Positions 1 through 5,757 of a stretch of 5,986 nucleotides of DNA are shown in pieces. The position numbers and the translations under genes were made by a program. Numbering within the stretch: position 1 is the first letter of the stretch; each line of letters starts with the position of its first letter. Below the pieces are notes generated by a model that saw nothing but the letters and a program-made list of their open reading frames with translations, made no database searches and was not told where the DNA came from. This DNA comes from Clostridiales bacterium (lineage in GTDB: Bacteria; Bacillota_A; Clostridia; Saccharofermentanales; Saccharofermentanaceae): NCBI GenBank assembly GCA_017649745.1, contig JAGCGE010000077.1:1-5986 (forward strand), read 5' to 3'.

Positions 1-864
1 CGTTTGACATTCATTGTTGAAGAAATTAGGGAAATCAATAATATTGGTCGCTCTTGCTCCCCTAAATCTATATAAACTCTGATCCTCATCTCCGACTATA
101 CAAATATTCCTATGTTCTTTTCCTATTAAAAGAACAATCCGTTCTTGTATCAGATTAGTATCCTGATACTCATCTATCATGATATAGTTAAATCTCTCCT
201 GAACACATTTAAGAAAGTTCGCGTTTTCAGTAAGTAGTCTATACGTTCTATATAAGATTGTAGAAAAATCAATCTTTGCATTCTCATTGAGAAGATTCTG
301 ATACTCTTCAACAATTCGACCAACCGCAGCAAATTCTCTGTTTGAATCATCTTTTAGTACCCGAATATCAATTAATTCTTCAATCAGCCTGTTACTTATC
401 TCCGCTATTTGTCCGGCTTTTTTCCAAGTAGTTTCTTCACATATTACAAAATCAAAGTCTTTGATAGCCCTAAATCTTCCAATATTCCTATATATCAGAT
501 ATTGTTGTTCAAAAGAATCCATAATCTGATATGATGAACTATTCCTGTCTACATCCAATTCTTTAAGTAATTTCAGACAAATTGAATGAAATGTTCCGAT
601 ATACATTTCACATATATTCACTTGGATATTTTTATCAGAAAATGTTTTACTAATTCTCGTAAGCAATTCCTTGGCAGCTTTTTCAGTAAAAGTAACCACC
701 AAGATGTTTTTGGGTTCCACTCGGCATTCTTCAACAAGATAAACAATTCTTTGAACAAGAGTATATGTCTTCCCAGTACCAGGACCGGCTATAATCCTTA
801 TCGGACCTTCAACGGACTGGATAGCCTGCTTCTGTTCTCTGTTAGCATTCCCAAAATCAAACAT
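1..864 (-). CDS. UvrD/PcrA-type SF1 DNA helicase, N-terminal part (runs off the left edge)
   Basis: The frame is open for 288 codons from an ATG at 864 to base 1 with no stop, so the gene is cut by the window edge. It is the N-terminal half of a superfamily 1A helicase, an ATP-driven DNA-unwinding motor. Motifs appear in the right order: Q-motif NREQKQAI (8-15), Walker A AGPGTGKT (26-33), motif Ia VVTFTEKAAKEL, motif Ib IGTFHS, Walker B/motif II DEYQDTN (231-237) and motif III GDEDQSLYRFRGA (258-270). The 2A/2B half and any C-terminal nuclease would lie outside. GAGG stands five bases before the ATG and an in-frame TAA lies upstream at 904-906, which supports this start. A good promoter lies about 50 bp upstream. 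The coding is more AT-rich than the operon at the right, and the gene abuts gene debris, so it may be accessory DNA. Family call is firm; exact role (repair, mobile-element or defence helicase) is not determinable. Confidence 0.95.
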   Translation of the reverse strand, partial: MFDFGNANREQKQAIQSVEGPIRIIAGPGTGKTYTLVQRIVYLVEECRVEPKNILVVTFTEKAAKELLTRISKTFSDKNIQVNICEMYIGTFHSICLKLLKELDVDRNSSSYQIMDSFEQQYLIYRNIGRFRAIKDFDFVICEETTWKKAGQIAEISNRLIEELIDIRVLKDDSNREFAAVGRIVEEYQNLLNENAKIDFSTILYRTYRLLTENANFLKCVQERFNYIMIDEYQDTNLIQERIVLLIGKEHRNICIVGDEDQSLYRFRGARATNIIDFPNFFNNECQT

Positions 865-912
865 AAAAACCTCATTATTATGTACCAAGCTTGTAAACGC
901 TACTTATAAAAA

Positions 913-921
913 ATTATAACA
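913..921 (-). promoter_or_regulatory. Extended -10 promoter for the helicase gene
   Basis: On the minus strand the sequence reads TGTTATAAT, a perfect extended -10 element (TGnTATAAT) ending at base 913. The -35 side is weak; the closest match is TTGCAA about 19 bases upstream. That is acceptable for an extended -10 promoter. Transcription would start near 906, leaving a leader of about 40 bases before the helicase ATG at 864. Confidence 0.55.
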
Positions 922-928
922 TTTACAG

Positions 929-956
929 TTTGAAAACTTGCAAACTCGTTTTCAAA
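929..956. promoter_or_regulatory. Operator-like inverted repeat over the helicase -35 region
   Basis: TTTGAAAAC (929-937) and GTTTTCAAA (948-956) form a perfect 9-bp inverted repeat with a 10-base spacer, so the half-site centres are about 19 bp apart, close to two helical turns. It overlaps the expected -35 position of the TGTTATAAT promoter. This is the geometry of a site for a dimeric repressor, which I infer; no regulator gene is visible in the window. Confidence 0.4.
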
Positions 957-1020
957 TTGTAAAACACCATTATCACATATCATTTTGGCAATTAGAGCGT
1001 AGTTGCTCCTTCTCTCCATT

Positions 1021-1170
1021 CTAGGTTGGATTATCTGCACCTTTTCTTCTAGCATCCATCTTTTTTTCCGCGCATTTAGGACAACCATGCCCCAAAATAC
1101 ATCTACTATTAATTGAGATATTCCATTTCCAACCACAATCACCACAAATCCAATTAAAGCACTTATGTGT
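1021..1170 (-). pseudogene. Fragment of a zinc-ribbon protein (DUF4379-like repeat)
   Basis: The minus-strand frame between a TAA at 1171-1173 and a TAG at 1021-1023 encodes about 49 residues with no ATG, GTG or TTG start. It contains FNWICGDCGWKWNISINSR followed by GHGCPKCAEKK. The pattern W-x-C-x2-C-G-x2-W-x-x-SI-x-x-R and a distal C-P-x-C matches the treble-clef/zinc-ribbon repeats (Pfam 'probable zinc-ribbon domain', DUF4379-like) found in clostridial and mobile-element proteins next to endonuclease domains. All four cysteines are kept. Because it lacks a start and the usual neighbouring repeats, I read it as a relic of a larger gene. A longer ATG frame over the same bases (900-1145) lies in a different phase and has no recognisable content. 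Confidence 0.6.
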
Positions 1171-1188
1171 TTAAACTCAGTTAAGTAG

Positions 1189-1278
1189 GAAAGAGCAATT
1201 CATCGAGATGTTACAGGTGTTACTGTTGCAGCCAACAAAAAGGGCAAACTGACACTTTTCTCATTTTTTACAAAGTAA
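1189..1278 (+). pseudogene. Possible 3' remnant of an unidentified gene
   Basis: Between TAG (1186-1188) and TAA (1276-1278) the plus strand is open for 29 codons without a start. The peptide contains RDVTGVTVAANKKGKLTLFS and looks like a compositionally normal protein C-terminus. The stop is followed directly by the hairpin at 1279-1314, as expected for a gene end followed by a terminator. I do not recognise the family. The frame is short enough that chance cannot be excluded. Confidence 0.25.
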
Positions 1279-1314
1279 AGATATCCCTGAAGCATCGCTG
1301 CTTCAGGGATATCT
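1279..1314. terminator. Perfect 16-bp hairpin, probable terminator between convergent gene ends
   Basis: AGATATCCCTGAAGCA (1279-1294) and its exact reverse complement (1299-1314) flank a 4-base loop, TCGC. The stem starts immediately after the stop of the plus-strand remnant (TAA 1276-1278), and its other end overlaps the stop of the minus-strand remnant (TGA 1316-1314). On the minus strand the stem is followed by TTTACTTTGT, a moderate T-rich tract. The plus strand has no T-run. Best read as a terminator mainly for the minus-strand frame; it could also be a leftover inverted repeat from a mobile element. Confidence 0.6.
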
Positions 1315-1484
1315 CATATGTAAATATCAACTTGCATTTCCTTGAATCCCTTGATACTACCGCATCTTGAGTTCTTGGCTAAGTATCGATCTACTATATC
1401 TTTAGTGACTATTTCAGTCGTAAAGTAGAAGAATTTTCGATTACCTATTTGCTCTTTTCGCTGATAGCTGCCTGGGCAGCGTTT
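1314..1484 (-). pseudogene. 3' remnant of an unidentified gene
   Basis: The minus strand is open from after TGA (1487-1485) to TGA (1316-1314), about 56 codons, with no start codon before an internal ATG eight codons from the end. It reads as genuine protein: QRKEQIGNRKFFYFTTEIVT, then KDIVDRYLAKNSRCGSIKGF, ending in EMQVDIYI. A hairpin terminator sits on the stop, which supports a real gene end. The 5' part is missing: at about 1485 the sequence becomes the antisense of a different coding remnant (the plus-strand zinc ribbon). I do not recognise the family. It may be the truncated end of a gene brought in with the AT-rich left segment. Confidence 0.45.
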
Positions 1485-1487
1485 TCA

Positions 1488-1597
1488 CCAAGTACGTTTA
1501 TATCTGTTCCAAGTGTGGCTATAAGAAGGAGTCTTATCTCTCGCTTGCACCTACGACTTTCTGTCCTGAGTGTAAGAAGAACAAGCTCGCTAAGTGA
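1488..1597 (+). pseudogene. 5'-truncated CxxC...CxxC zinc-ribbon gene remnant
   Basis: The plus-strand frame ending in TGA (1595-1597) encodes TKYVYICSKCGYKKESYLSL, then APTTFCPECKKNKLAK. This is a compact zinc ribbon with two knuckles, CSKC and CPEC, 17 residues apart, of the rubredoxin-like kind often found in small clostridial proteins or at their ends. No ATG, GTG or TTG exists in frame back to the preceding stop at about 1421. Codons ending in G or C (AAG, CTC, TCG) resemble the right-hand operon rather than the AT-rich left part, so it appears to be host sequence whose 5' end was lost at about 1480. It converges on the CPBP gene and the two stop codons abut. Confidence 0.5.
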
Positions 1598-2461
1598 TCA
1601 GTAATTGCAGACTAGGCTTGCAGAGGAACCCTTCTTTTTGCCTCTGCAGCGGACGAAGATGAGGACTGCTGCAAATGATGTAAGTTCGCCGATAAGAACG
1701 CGCATGATCTGCATCTCGTCAGTTCCTGTCTCTGTTACTACGTGAAGAAGATTCGTAACCACGCAGTTGTTGAAGAAGTGGTCAGCAAGTCCGATCCAGA
1801 TTGATCCGGACTGCTCATAGAGCATGCCCCATTTGATACCCATAAGAGCTGACATTACAACATAACCTACGCTCATTACTGCAAATGTTGCAAGTGTCAT
1901 CTCTTTATCGAAAACACTTCTTAGTGGAGTTACGAGGTGCCAAAGTCCGAAGAGAAAAGCTGCAATGAAGAGTGCCTTCTTTTCTGAGTACTTTTCTTTC
2001 AGGAACTTGATGAAGAAACCTCTGAAGAGTCCTTCTTCCATCCATACATTGATCATGTTAAAGCCGATGCACATGAGCACGAATCCGATACCTGTCTGCT
2101 TAACGACATTTCCGGTAAGTGAGAATCCTGTTACAAAGAATTCCATGTGTCCAGGGTTGCCCTGAAGTGCAAGGATTGCAAATTCGATCGCGAATCCCAA
2201 TGAGTAGAACAACGCACAGATGCCAAATCCTTTAAGGCAGTCCTTGATAAATCTTTCTGCCGTAAATCCGATATCTCTCCATCTCTTGTGCCAGACCTTA
2301 AGGATCACGAAGAGTGCAACGATCCCGAATACCTTATTGATAAAACATTCTGCGAAAATGGTCTCATCTGTTCTTATGAAGAAGACCTCAGCTGCATGTA
2401 CGATCAGGCAAAGGATGAATATTCCCGTTGCGATCAAAAGATTATTCCTTTTTGTTCTCAT
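1598..2461 (-). CDS. CPBP-family intramembrane metalloprotease (CAAX protease/Abi-like)
   Basis: A 287-residue polytopic membrane protein of the CPBP family (type II CAAX prenyl protease/bacteriocin-processing enzyme, Rce1-like fold), which cleaves peptides within the membrane. All three family motifs are present: E142-E143-x3-R147 (EEGLFR), F171-x3-H175 (FGLWH) and H228-x3-N232 (HFFNN). These hold the glutamate/histidine residues of the active site. About seven hydrophobic segments are visible, near 8-24, 42-57, 78-100, 122-140, 163-180, 190-208 and 255-275, and the tail is basic. The start has AAGGAG eight bases upstream. It lies 111 bp after the FUSC-HAD gene, so it may share readthrough or have its own promoter. 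Family members act in bacteriocin self-immunity, peptide maturation or regulation; nothing here identifies the substrate. No bacteriocin precursor is seen nearby. Confidence 0.93.
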   Translation of the reverse strand: MRTKRNNLLIATGIFILCLIVHAAEVFFIRTDETIFAECFINKVFGIVALFVILKVWHKRWRDIGFTAERFIKDCLKGFGICALFYSLGFAIEFAILALQGNPGHMEFFVTGFSLTGNVVKQTGIGFVLMCIGFNMINVWMEEGLFRGFFIKFLKEKYSEKKALFIAAFLFGLWHLVTPLRSVFDKEMTLATFAVMSVGYVVMSALMGIKWGMLYEQSGSIWIGLADHFFNNCVVTNLLHVVTETGTDEMQIMRVLIGELTSFAAVLIFVRCRGKKKGSSASLVCNY

Positions 2462-2462
2462 A

Positions 2463-2519
2463 TCACTATCTCCTTTTGTTTGCTGCCATTGAGTAACGCT
2501 ATTTGTTTTTTGATAGTGA
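2463..2519 (-). promoter_or_regulatory. Possible leader hairpin at the CPBP ribosome binding site
   Basis: In the transcript, TCACTATC (2519-2512) is an exact complement of GATAGTGA (2470-2463), separated by 41 bases. The second arm takes in the last base of the GGAG Shine-Dalgarno and all but one of the bases before the ATG at 2461. Pairing would place the start region in a stem. Its small size makes chance possible. Confidence 0.25.
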
Positions 2520-2520
2520 G

Positions 2521-2526
2521 ATGATA
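2521..2526 (-). promoter_or_regulatory. Weak candidate -10 box for the CPBP gene
   Basis: In the 111-bp gap upstream of the CPBP gene, the minus strand has TATCAT preceded by TTTTG, five of six matches to TATAAT. There is no convincing -35 at 16-18 bp. If used, the transcript would begin close to the first arm of the possible leader hairpin. No clear rho-independent terminator for the preceding operon is seen in the gap, so readthrough is an alternative. Confidence 0.2.
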
Positions 2527-2572
2527 CAAAACGAATTATTAAACAATCATTAAATCGTAATCAGGTGATCGT

Positions 2573-3871
2573 TCACGCTTTCTCCTTTATCCCAAGAAAA
2601 GGTTCGTATTCCTTTCTGATCTGTTTCACCATTTCATTAAAACTGTTCTGCTTAATGGTTATATCATATTTCCCCTCGATCGTTCCGAGTGTCAAAGTGC
2701 GTGAGATACCGCTGTTTTCTTTGAGATACAAGAGCATTCTCTCCTTAGATGCGTTTTTGTTATAGATCTTCAGATAAGAGTATCCTTCGTGATCTGCAGA
2801 AGGATATTTAATGATCTTAAGTTTATCGTCGTATCCCTTTTCGATTAAGATGTCGTAGAAGTGATTTATCCTTTCATCTGTATCAAGTAGCATGATGTAG
2901 ACTACTTTCTCATCACCCGGGAAGGTCCTGTTTATATAATTCCTGTACGGGGAAGTTCTTAATGAACTTACCAGTTCACTATTTACTTTGTCAGGATTGT
3001 TCTTGTAATAGATCAGAAGAGTGTCGTCGATGATCACGTTGATATACGGATACATATCATGTGAATCCATAATACTAATGAGGTCGTCTGCCGTATCCGG
3101 AGAGATAACGTAGACAGTAAGATACTCGTTCTTATTAATGTCATACAAGGCTGCTCCATCCATTACGATGATCGGATATTTAAGATTGATATCAGAGAGT
3201 GGTTCGAGAACTGATGCAGGTGTTCTCATGGTCGATAGTGTAAAACGCATTCCGTCCTCGATCATCCTATTAAGCTCGACCTTGGAAAAAGCACTTACCT
3301 TATTATTTTTGTCTACCAGGATATCATCCACTCCGGAAACGAATAATGTATCTCTGTCAGGTTTGATGCATACCCTTATATTATTGATGAACAATCCGAT
3401 CAGTATTCCGATGACCGTATCAAGGAATCTGTTCCATACGAACAGATACGGGTTAGCATCACCGATATGATTGATAACGATACTGAGGAACACTACGCAG
3501 GAAAAGTACGATGCCTGCTTTCTCTTTATCAACACAGTTGAGTATATGACCAGCATCACACCGATAAATATACTGATAACATCTGCGGGGATACTGTTCA
3601 TGCCTGCAAGCGGACGGATCAGAAGATATATTAATCCGAACAAAGCTCCCCCTACGGTGCCTGTCATTCGCTGCAATGCGTTCGAGATAGTATCGCTGCG
3701 ATACATCTGAATGCACCACAAGGCGGCCAACTGCGAATAGAAGACTATTCCGCTGTCTCCGCGCAAAAGGTTGATCACCATACATAACGAGACAGCTAAC
3801 GCGGATTTGATTATCCTCATTCCGATTCCAGGTATTATAAGATTATGTTCGCTCTTTACGTTTTCAGTCAT
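2573..3871 (-). CDS. FUSC-type membrane domain fused to a degenerate Cof-like HAD domain
   Basis: A 432-residue two-domain protein. Residues 1-170 are an FUSC/aromatic-acid-exporter-like membrane unit with about six helices (19-36, 42-57, 70-87, 95-116, 121-137, 150-165) and the family signature R148-F-L-D-T-V-I-G-x3-G-L near the last helix. Residues 175-430 have the length and order of a Cof-type (HAD-IIB) phosphatase: motif I region GVDDILVD (180-187), motif II LSTMRTP (212-218), a typical VMDGAALYD strand-turn (236-244) and motif IV region LTLGTIEGKYD (393-403). The nucleophile Asp of DxDGT is Gly180, the G-T that follows is D-I, and the terminal GD is G-T, so phosphatase activity is unlikely. 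The start codon overlaps the upstream stop (ATGA) and has GGAGG four bases before it. Membrane partner of the two AstE-like proteins is an inference. FUSC call is fairly sure; pseudo-HAD is supported by spacing and motif remains. Confidence 0.85.
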   Translation of the reverse strand: MTENVKSEHNLIIPGIGMRIIKSALAVSLCMVINLLRGDSGIVFYSQLAALWCIQMYRSDTISNALQRMTGTVGGALFGLIYLLIRPLAGMNSIPADVISIFIGVMLVIYSTVLIKRKQASYFSCVVFLSIVINHIGDANPYLFVWNRFLDTVIGILIGLFINNIRVCIKPDRDTLFVSGVDDILVDKNNKVSAFSKVELNRMIEDGMRFTLSTMRTPASVLEPLSDINLKYPIIVMDGAALYDINKNEYLTVYVISPDTADDLISIMDSHDMYPYINVIIDDTLLIYYKNNPDKVNSELVSSLRTSPYRNYINRTFPGDEKVVYIMLLDTDERINHFYDILIEKGYDDKLKIIKYPSADHEGYSYLKIYNKNASKERMLLYLKENSGISRTLTLGTIEGKYDITIKQNSFNEMVKQIRKEYEPFLGIKEKA

Positions 3872-4797
3872 TCTTCCTCCAATATCTTTATTACGGCAGT
3901 ATTTGCATATGTAAGTGGTTCGTTATGGATAAAGAACACTATTCCGTTAACAGGTGAATACAATGTTTCCAGGATATTTCCTTCGTAAGGATCTATGATG
4001 CTCGCAAGCGGCATGCCGGCTCTTACTTTATCTCCGGCAGCAACCAGAGGCTCATATAACCCCGACTTTGCAGTCCTTACAGATATGAACTCTTTATCGA
4101 CTACAGTTCTTGTCTTTTTCTCGCCGATGGCACTATATTTGATGATCCCGTTATTCGCCATGAAGTTCATTACTGATAAGACAGCCTGTCCGGCACCGGA
4201 TTTGCTTATCTTGGAGGTGGTATCTGTGTATAGTGAAAAGGCCATTGTATCCCATACCTGCCAGTTATAATTCAATGTAGCGGTATCGTACGGTCTTACT
4301 GTTCTCTCGACGATATACTTTAATCCGAATTTCTCGGCTTCTTCCTTCTTGGAATAACCTTCCTTCATGTATCTGATATGTGGCACGAAATCGCCCGGCA
4401 TATAAAACGAGGTGAACTGGATTCCGTACTTGTAGTCCTTGATCTCCTTGAAAACACCGTCAGCGATCCTTTGGGTCGTCTCGCCGAGATTGTATCCCGG
4501 GAACATCCTGTTGATGTCGGTGTTGTCTATAGGCCAGAAACGCTTTTGGATATTCACGGAATACGGATTTATCGACGGAATTATAAGTATCTTATGTCCC
4601 GGATAGATTCGGCTCTCTTCCTCGAGCTGCTTCATCTTCTTTACAAGCTGCGCGCAACAATATATCTGCTGTATCTCATTGCCTCGTGAATTTCCGACTA
4701 TACATACCGAGTTTTCTCCTTCTCCGAACTCGAATCCGGTAACTCGAAAATCGTCTCTGTACATTCCTTTTATTTCATAGATCGTTTTCCTGATCAT
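3868..4797 (-). CDS. AstE/AspA-fold protein lacking zinc ligands (probable pseudoenzyme)
   Basis: A 309-residue paralogue of the neighbouring deacylase with the same layout: M14-like AstE/AspA domain (about 30-215) and a C-terminal lipoyl-like barrel (about 236-309, with SGLYEPLVAAGDKVRAGMPL). The fold signatures INPYS, NTDINRMFPGY (N96-R97) and VPHIR are kept. The metal site is not: the HxxE motif reads S37-R38-G-N-E41, so His is Arg and only the Glu remains; the D-I-H ligand segment reads Q127-F-T129; the catalytic Glu aligns with Tyr190. Zinc hydrolase activity is therefore doubtful, while the surrounding sequence is clean and well coded, arguing for a retained binding or regulatory role. 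It lies four bases downstream of the active paralogue and overlaps the FUSC-HAD start by ATGA. Its Shine-Dalgarno (GAGG) lies inside the end of the preceding gene. Automatic annotation would probably call it succinylglutamate desuccinylase, which the residues do not support. Confidence 0.88.
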   Translation of the reverse strand: MIRKTIYEIKGMYRDDFRVTGFEFGEGENSVCIVGNSRGNEIQQIYCCAQLVKKMKQLEEESRIYPGHKILIIPSINPYSVNIQKRFWPIDNTDINRMFPGYNLGETTQRIADGVFKEIKDYKYGIQFTSFYMPGDFVPHIRYMKEGYSKKEEAEKFGLKYIVERTVRPYDTATLNYNWQVWDTMAFSLYTDTTSKISKSGAGQAVLSVMNFMANNGIIKYSAIGEKKTRTVVDKEFISVRTAKSGLYEPLVAAGDKVRAGMPLASIIDPYEGNILETLYSPVNGIVFFIHNEPLTYANTAVIKILEEE

Positions 4798-4801
4798 AGG
4801 A

Positions 4802-5746
4802 TCACACCTCGTCCCTTAGTATTCTTCCCATCAAAGATCCTTCATCAACGATAGGATAATCTCTTATCGTAAAGAGCATTCCGTCAATCGGAGCACGCAC
4901 TTCATCAAGCACTTTTCCGCACAATGGATCCACGATCTCTCCGATCAGATCACCTTGTTTAAGTCTGGCGCCATGCTTAACTTCAGGGATGAAAAGACCG
5001 CTTGATGATGCATTGAGGAAACATACATTATCCGGATCTTTGGAGATCAGCGGTTCGCGAACTTTAGTAACATCACCTTTCCAGATTTCCATTTCCTTCA
5101 TCAGATTAAAGATTCCGTCTACTAATTGATCTCCGTACTCTTTGGTAAGTCTCATTCCTACGCCCATCTCTACTACGAGTACAGGTGTGCCTATGCTGTT
5201 CAAACTGTGGGCGAATGTCGCTTCAAGGACGGTGCTGGCACCATGGACCCAGATAAAGTCAACATTAGTCAGTCTGGCAAGAGGGATCAGTGTATCCGCG
5301 TGAAGCTCGTTTATCCTGATCTGAGGTATTTCAGTCAGGTAGATGTTACTTGCGTGAATGTCCAATACACAATCAGACCCTGCTACATCCTTTATGATCC
5401 CCGCAGCAAGGTATTCTGTCATATTACCGTCTATGTTTCCCGGGAATAACCTGTTCATGTCAAGATCAAACGCAGGAATACCCCTGGTGATCGAATCGAT
5501 ACCAAGGGGATTCATTGCGGGATAGATATCTATGATCCCGTTAAGTTTATCCTGATCCTGTTCTATCCTCCGTTGCAATTCATAACAGACATATTGTCCT
5601 TCGAGCTCATCGCCGTGGATGCCTGTTACTATGCTTATCCTTTTGAGGTCACTTTTATCTCCCACTTTATCGGGCACTATCCGATTTTTCTTTATCATGA
5701 GTCTTTCATCAATGGGAAGTCCGACCGATGTTATGATCTCAACCAT
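4802..5746 (-). CDS. AstE/AspA-family (M14-like) zinc deacylase or carboxypeptidase
   Basis: A 314-residue cytoplasmic enzyme of the succinylglutamate desuccinylase/aspartoacylase family, which hydrolyses amide bonds of N-acyl amino acids or small peptides. The zinc and catalytic set is complete: H44 and E47 in TGIHGDELEG, the third zinc ligand H131 in LDIHAS (with D129), substrate-binding N98-R99 in DMNRLFPG, and catalytic E193 in VVEMG. Residues about 246-314 form the usual C-terminal barrel (SGLFIPEVKHGARLKQGDLI). Start choice: the ATG at 5746 has GGAGG at 5756-5752, five bases away. An in-frame ATG at 5758 gives 318 residues but has no upstream Shine-Dalgarno and itself supplies part of that GGAGG, so I prefer 5746. 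It follows the transglutaminase-like gene by 11 bp and precedes its degenerate paralogue by four. No signal peptide. Substrate unknown; not obviously part of an arginine-catabolic ast operon. Confidence 0.93.
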   Translation of the reverse strand: MVEIITSVGLPIDERLMIKKNRIVPDKVGDKSDLKRISIVTGIHGDELEGQYVCYELQRRIEQDQDKLNGIIDIYPAMNPLGIDSITRGIPAFDLDMNRLFPGNIDGNMTEYLAAGIIKDVAGSDCVLDIHASNIYLTEIPQIRINELHADTLIPLARLTNVDFIWVHGASTVLEATFAHSLNSIGTPVLVVEMGVGMRLTKEYGDQLVDGIFNLMKEMEIWKGDVTKVREPLISKDPDNVCFLNASSSGLFIPEVKHGARLKQGDLIGEIVDPLCGKVLDEVRAPIDGMLFTIRDYPIVDEGSLMGRILRDEV

Positions 5747-5756
5747 ATATGCCTCC
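5747..5756 (-). promoter_or_regulatory. GGAGG ribosome binding site deciding the AstE-like start
   Basis: GGAGG at 5756-5752 followed by CATAT places a consensus Shine-Dalgarno five bases before the ATG at 5746. The upstream in-frame ATG at 5758 overlaps the TAA of the preceding gene (TAATG) and is preceded only by A/T-rich sequence, so the downstream start is the better one. Confidence 0.6.
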
Positions 5757-5757
5757 A

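Larger units (their letters stand above)
865..1597. other. Gene-poor patchwork of coding remnants between helicase and CPBP gene
   Basis: This stretch of about 730 bp has no intact gene. From left to right it holds the helicase promoter and inverted repeat, a minus-strand zinc-ribbon fragment (1021-1170), the 3' end of a plus-strand frame (1189-1278), a perfect hairpin (1279-1314), the 3' end of a minus-strand frame (1314-1484) and the 3' end of a plus-strand zinc-ribbon gene (1488-1597). None of the four fragments has a credible start codon. Fragments on alternating strands, all lacking 5' ends, suggest repeated insertion and deletion at the edge of an accessory region. Confidence 0.6.

Noticed and set aside
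586..909. 107-residue plus-strand frame opposite the helicase
   Set aside because: It is antisense to the well-supported helicase Walker A and motif Ia region and looks like a shadow.
900..1145. 81-residue minus-strand ATG frame
   Set aside because: It runs out of phase over the zinc-ribbon fragment, whose cysteine motifs appear only in the other frame. The 81-residue product has no recognisable features and no Shine-Dalgarno.
1..1170. Gabija-type defence pair (GajA nuclease plus UvrD-like GajB helicase)
   Set aside because: GajB should follow an OLD/TOPRIM GajA gene on the same strand. Upstream of this helicase there is only its own promoter and gene fragments, with no ATPase or TOPRIM sequence.
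1220..1264. Minus-strand mini-frame MRKVSVCPFCWLQQ
   Set aside because: Only 14 codons, no ribosome binding site, and antisense to a longer open remnant; the CPFC looks accidental.
1598..2461. Bacteriocin immunity system centred on the CPBP protease
   Set aside because: No double-glycine leader peptide, bacteriocin exporter or two-component genes lie nearby; the family membership alone does not show this role.
3459..3785. 108-residue minus-strand frame inside the FUSC-HAD gene
   Set aside because: Out-of-phase frame within the membrane domain, rich in Arg, Ser and Tyr with no coherent domain; the overlapping frame has clear membrane helices and family motifs.
4802..5746. Assignment as astE of the arginine succinyltransferase pathway
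   Set aside because: None of the other ast genes is present and the neighbours are transglutaminase-like and FUSC-type proteins, so only the family, not the pathway, is supported.
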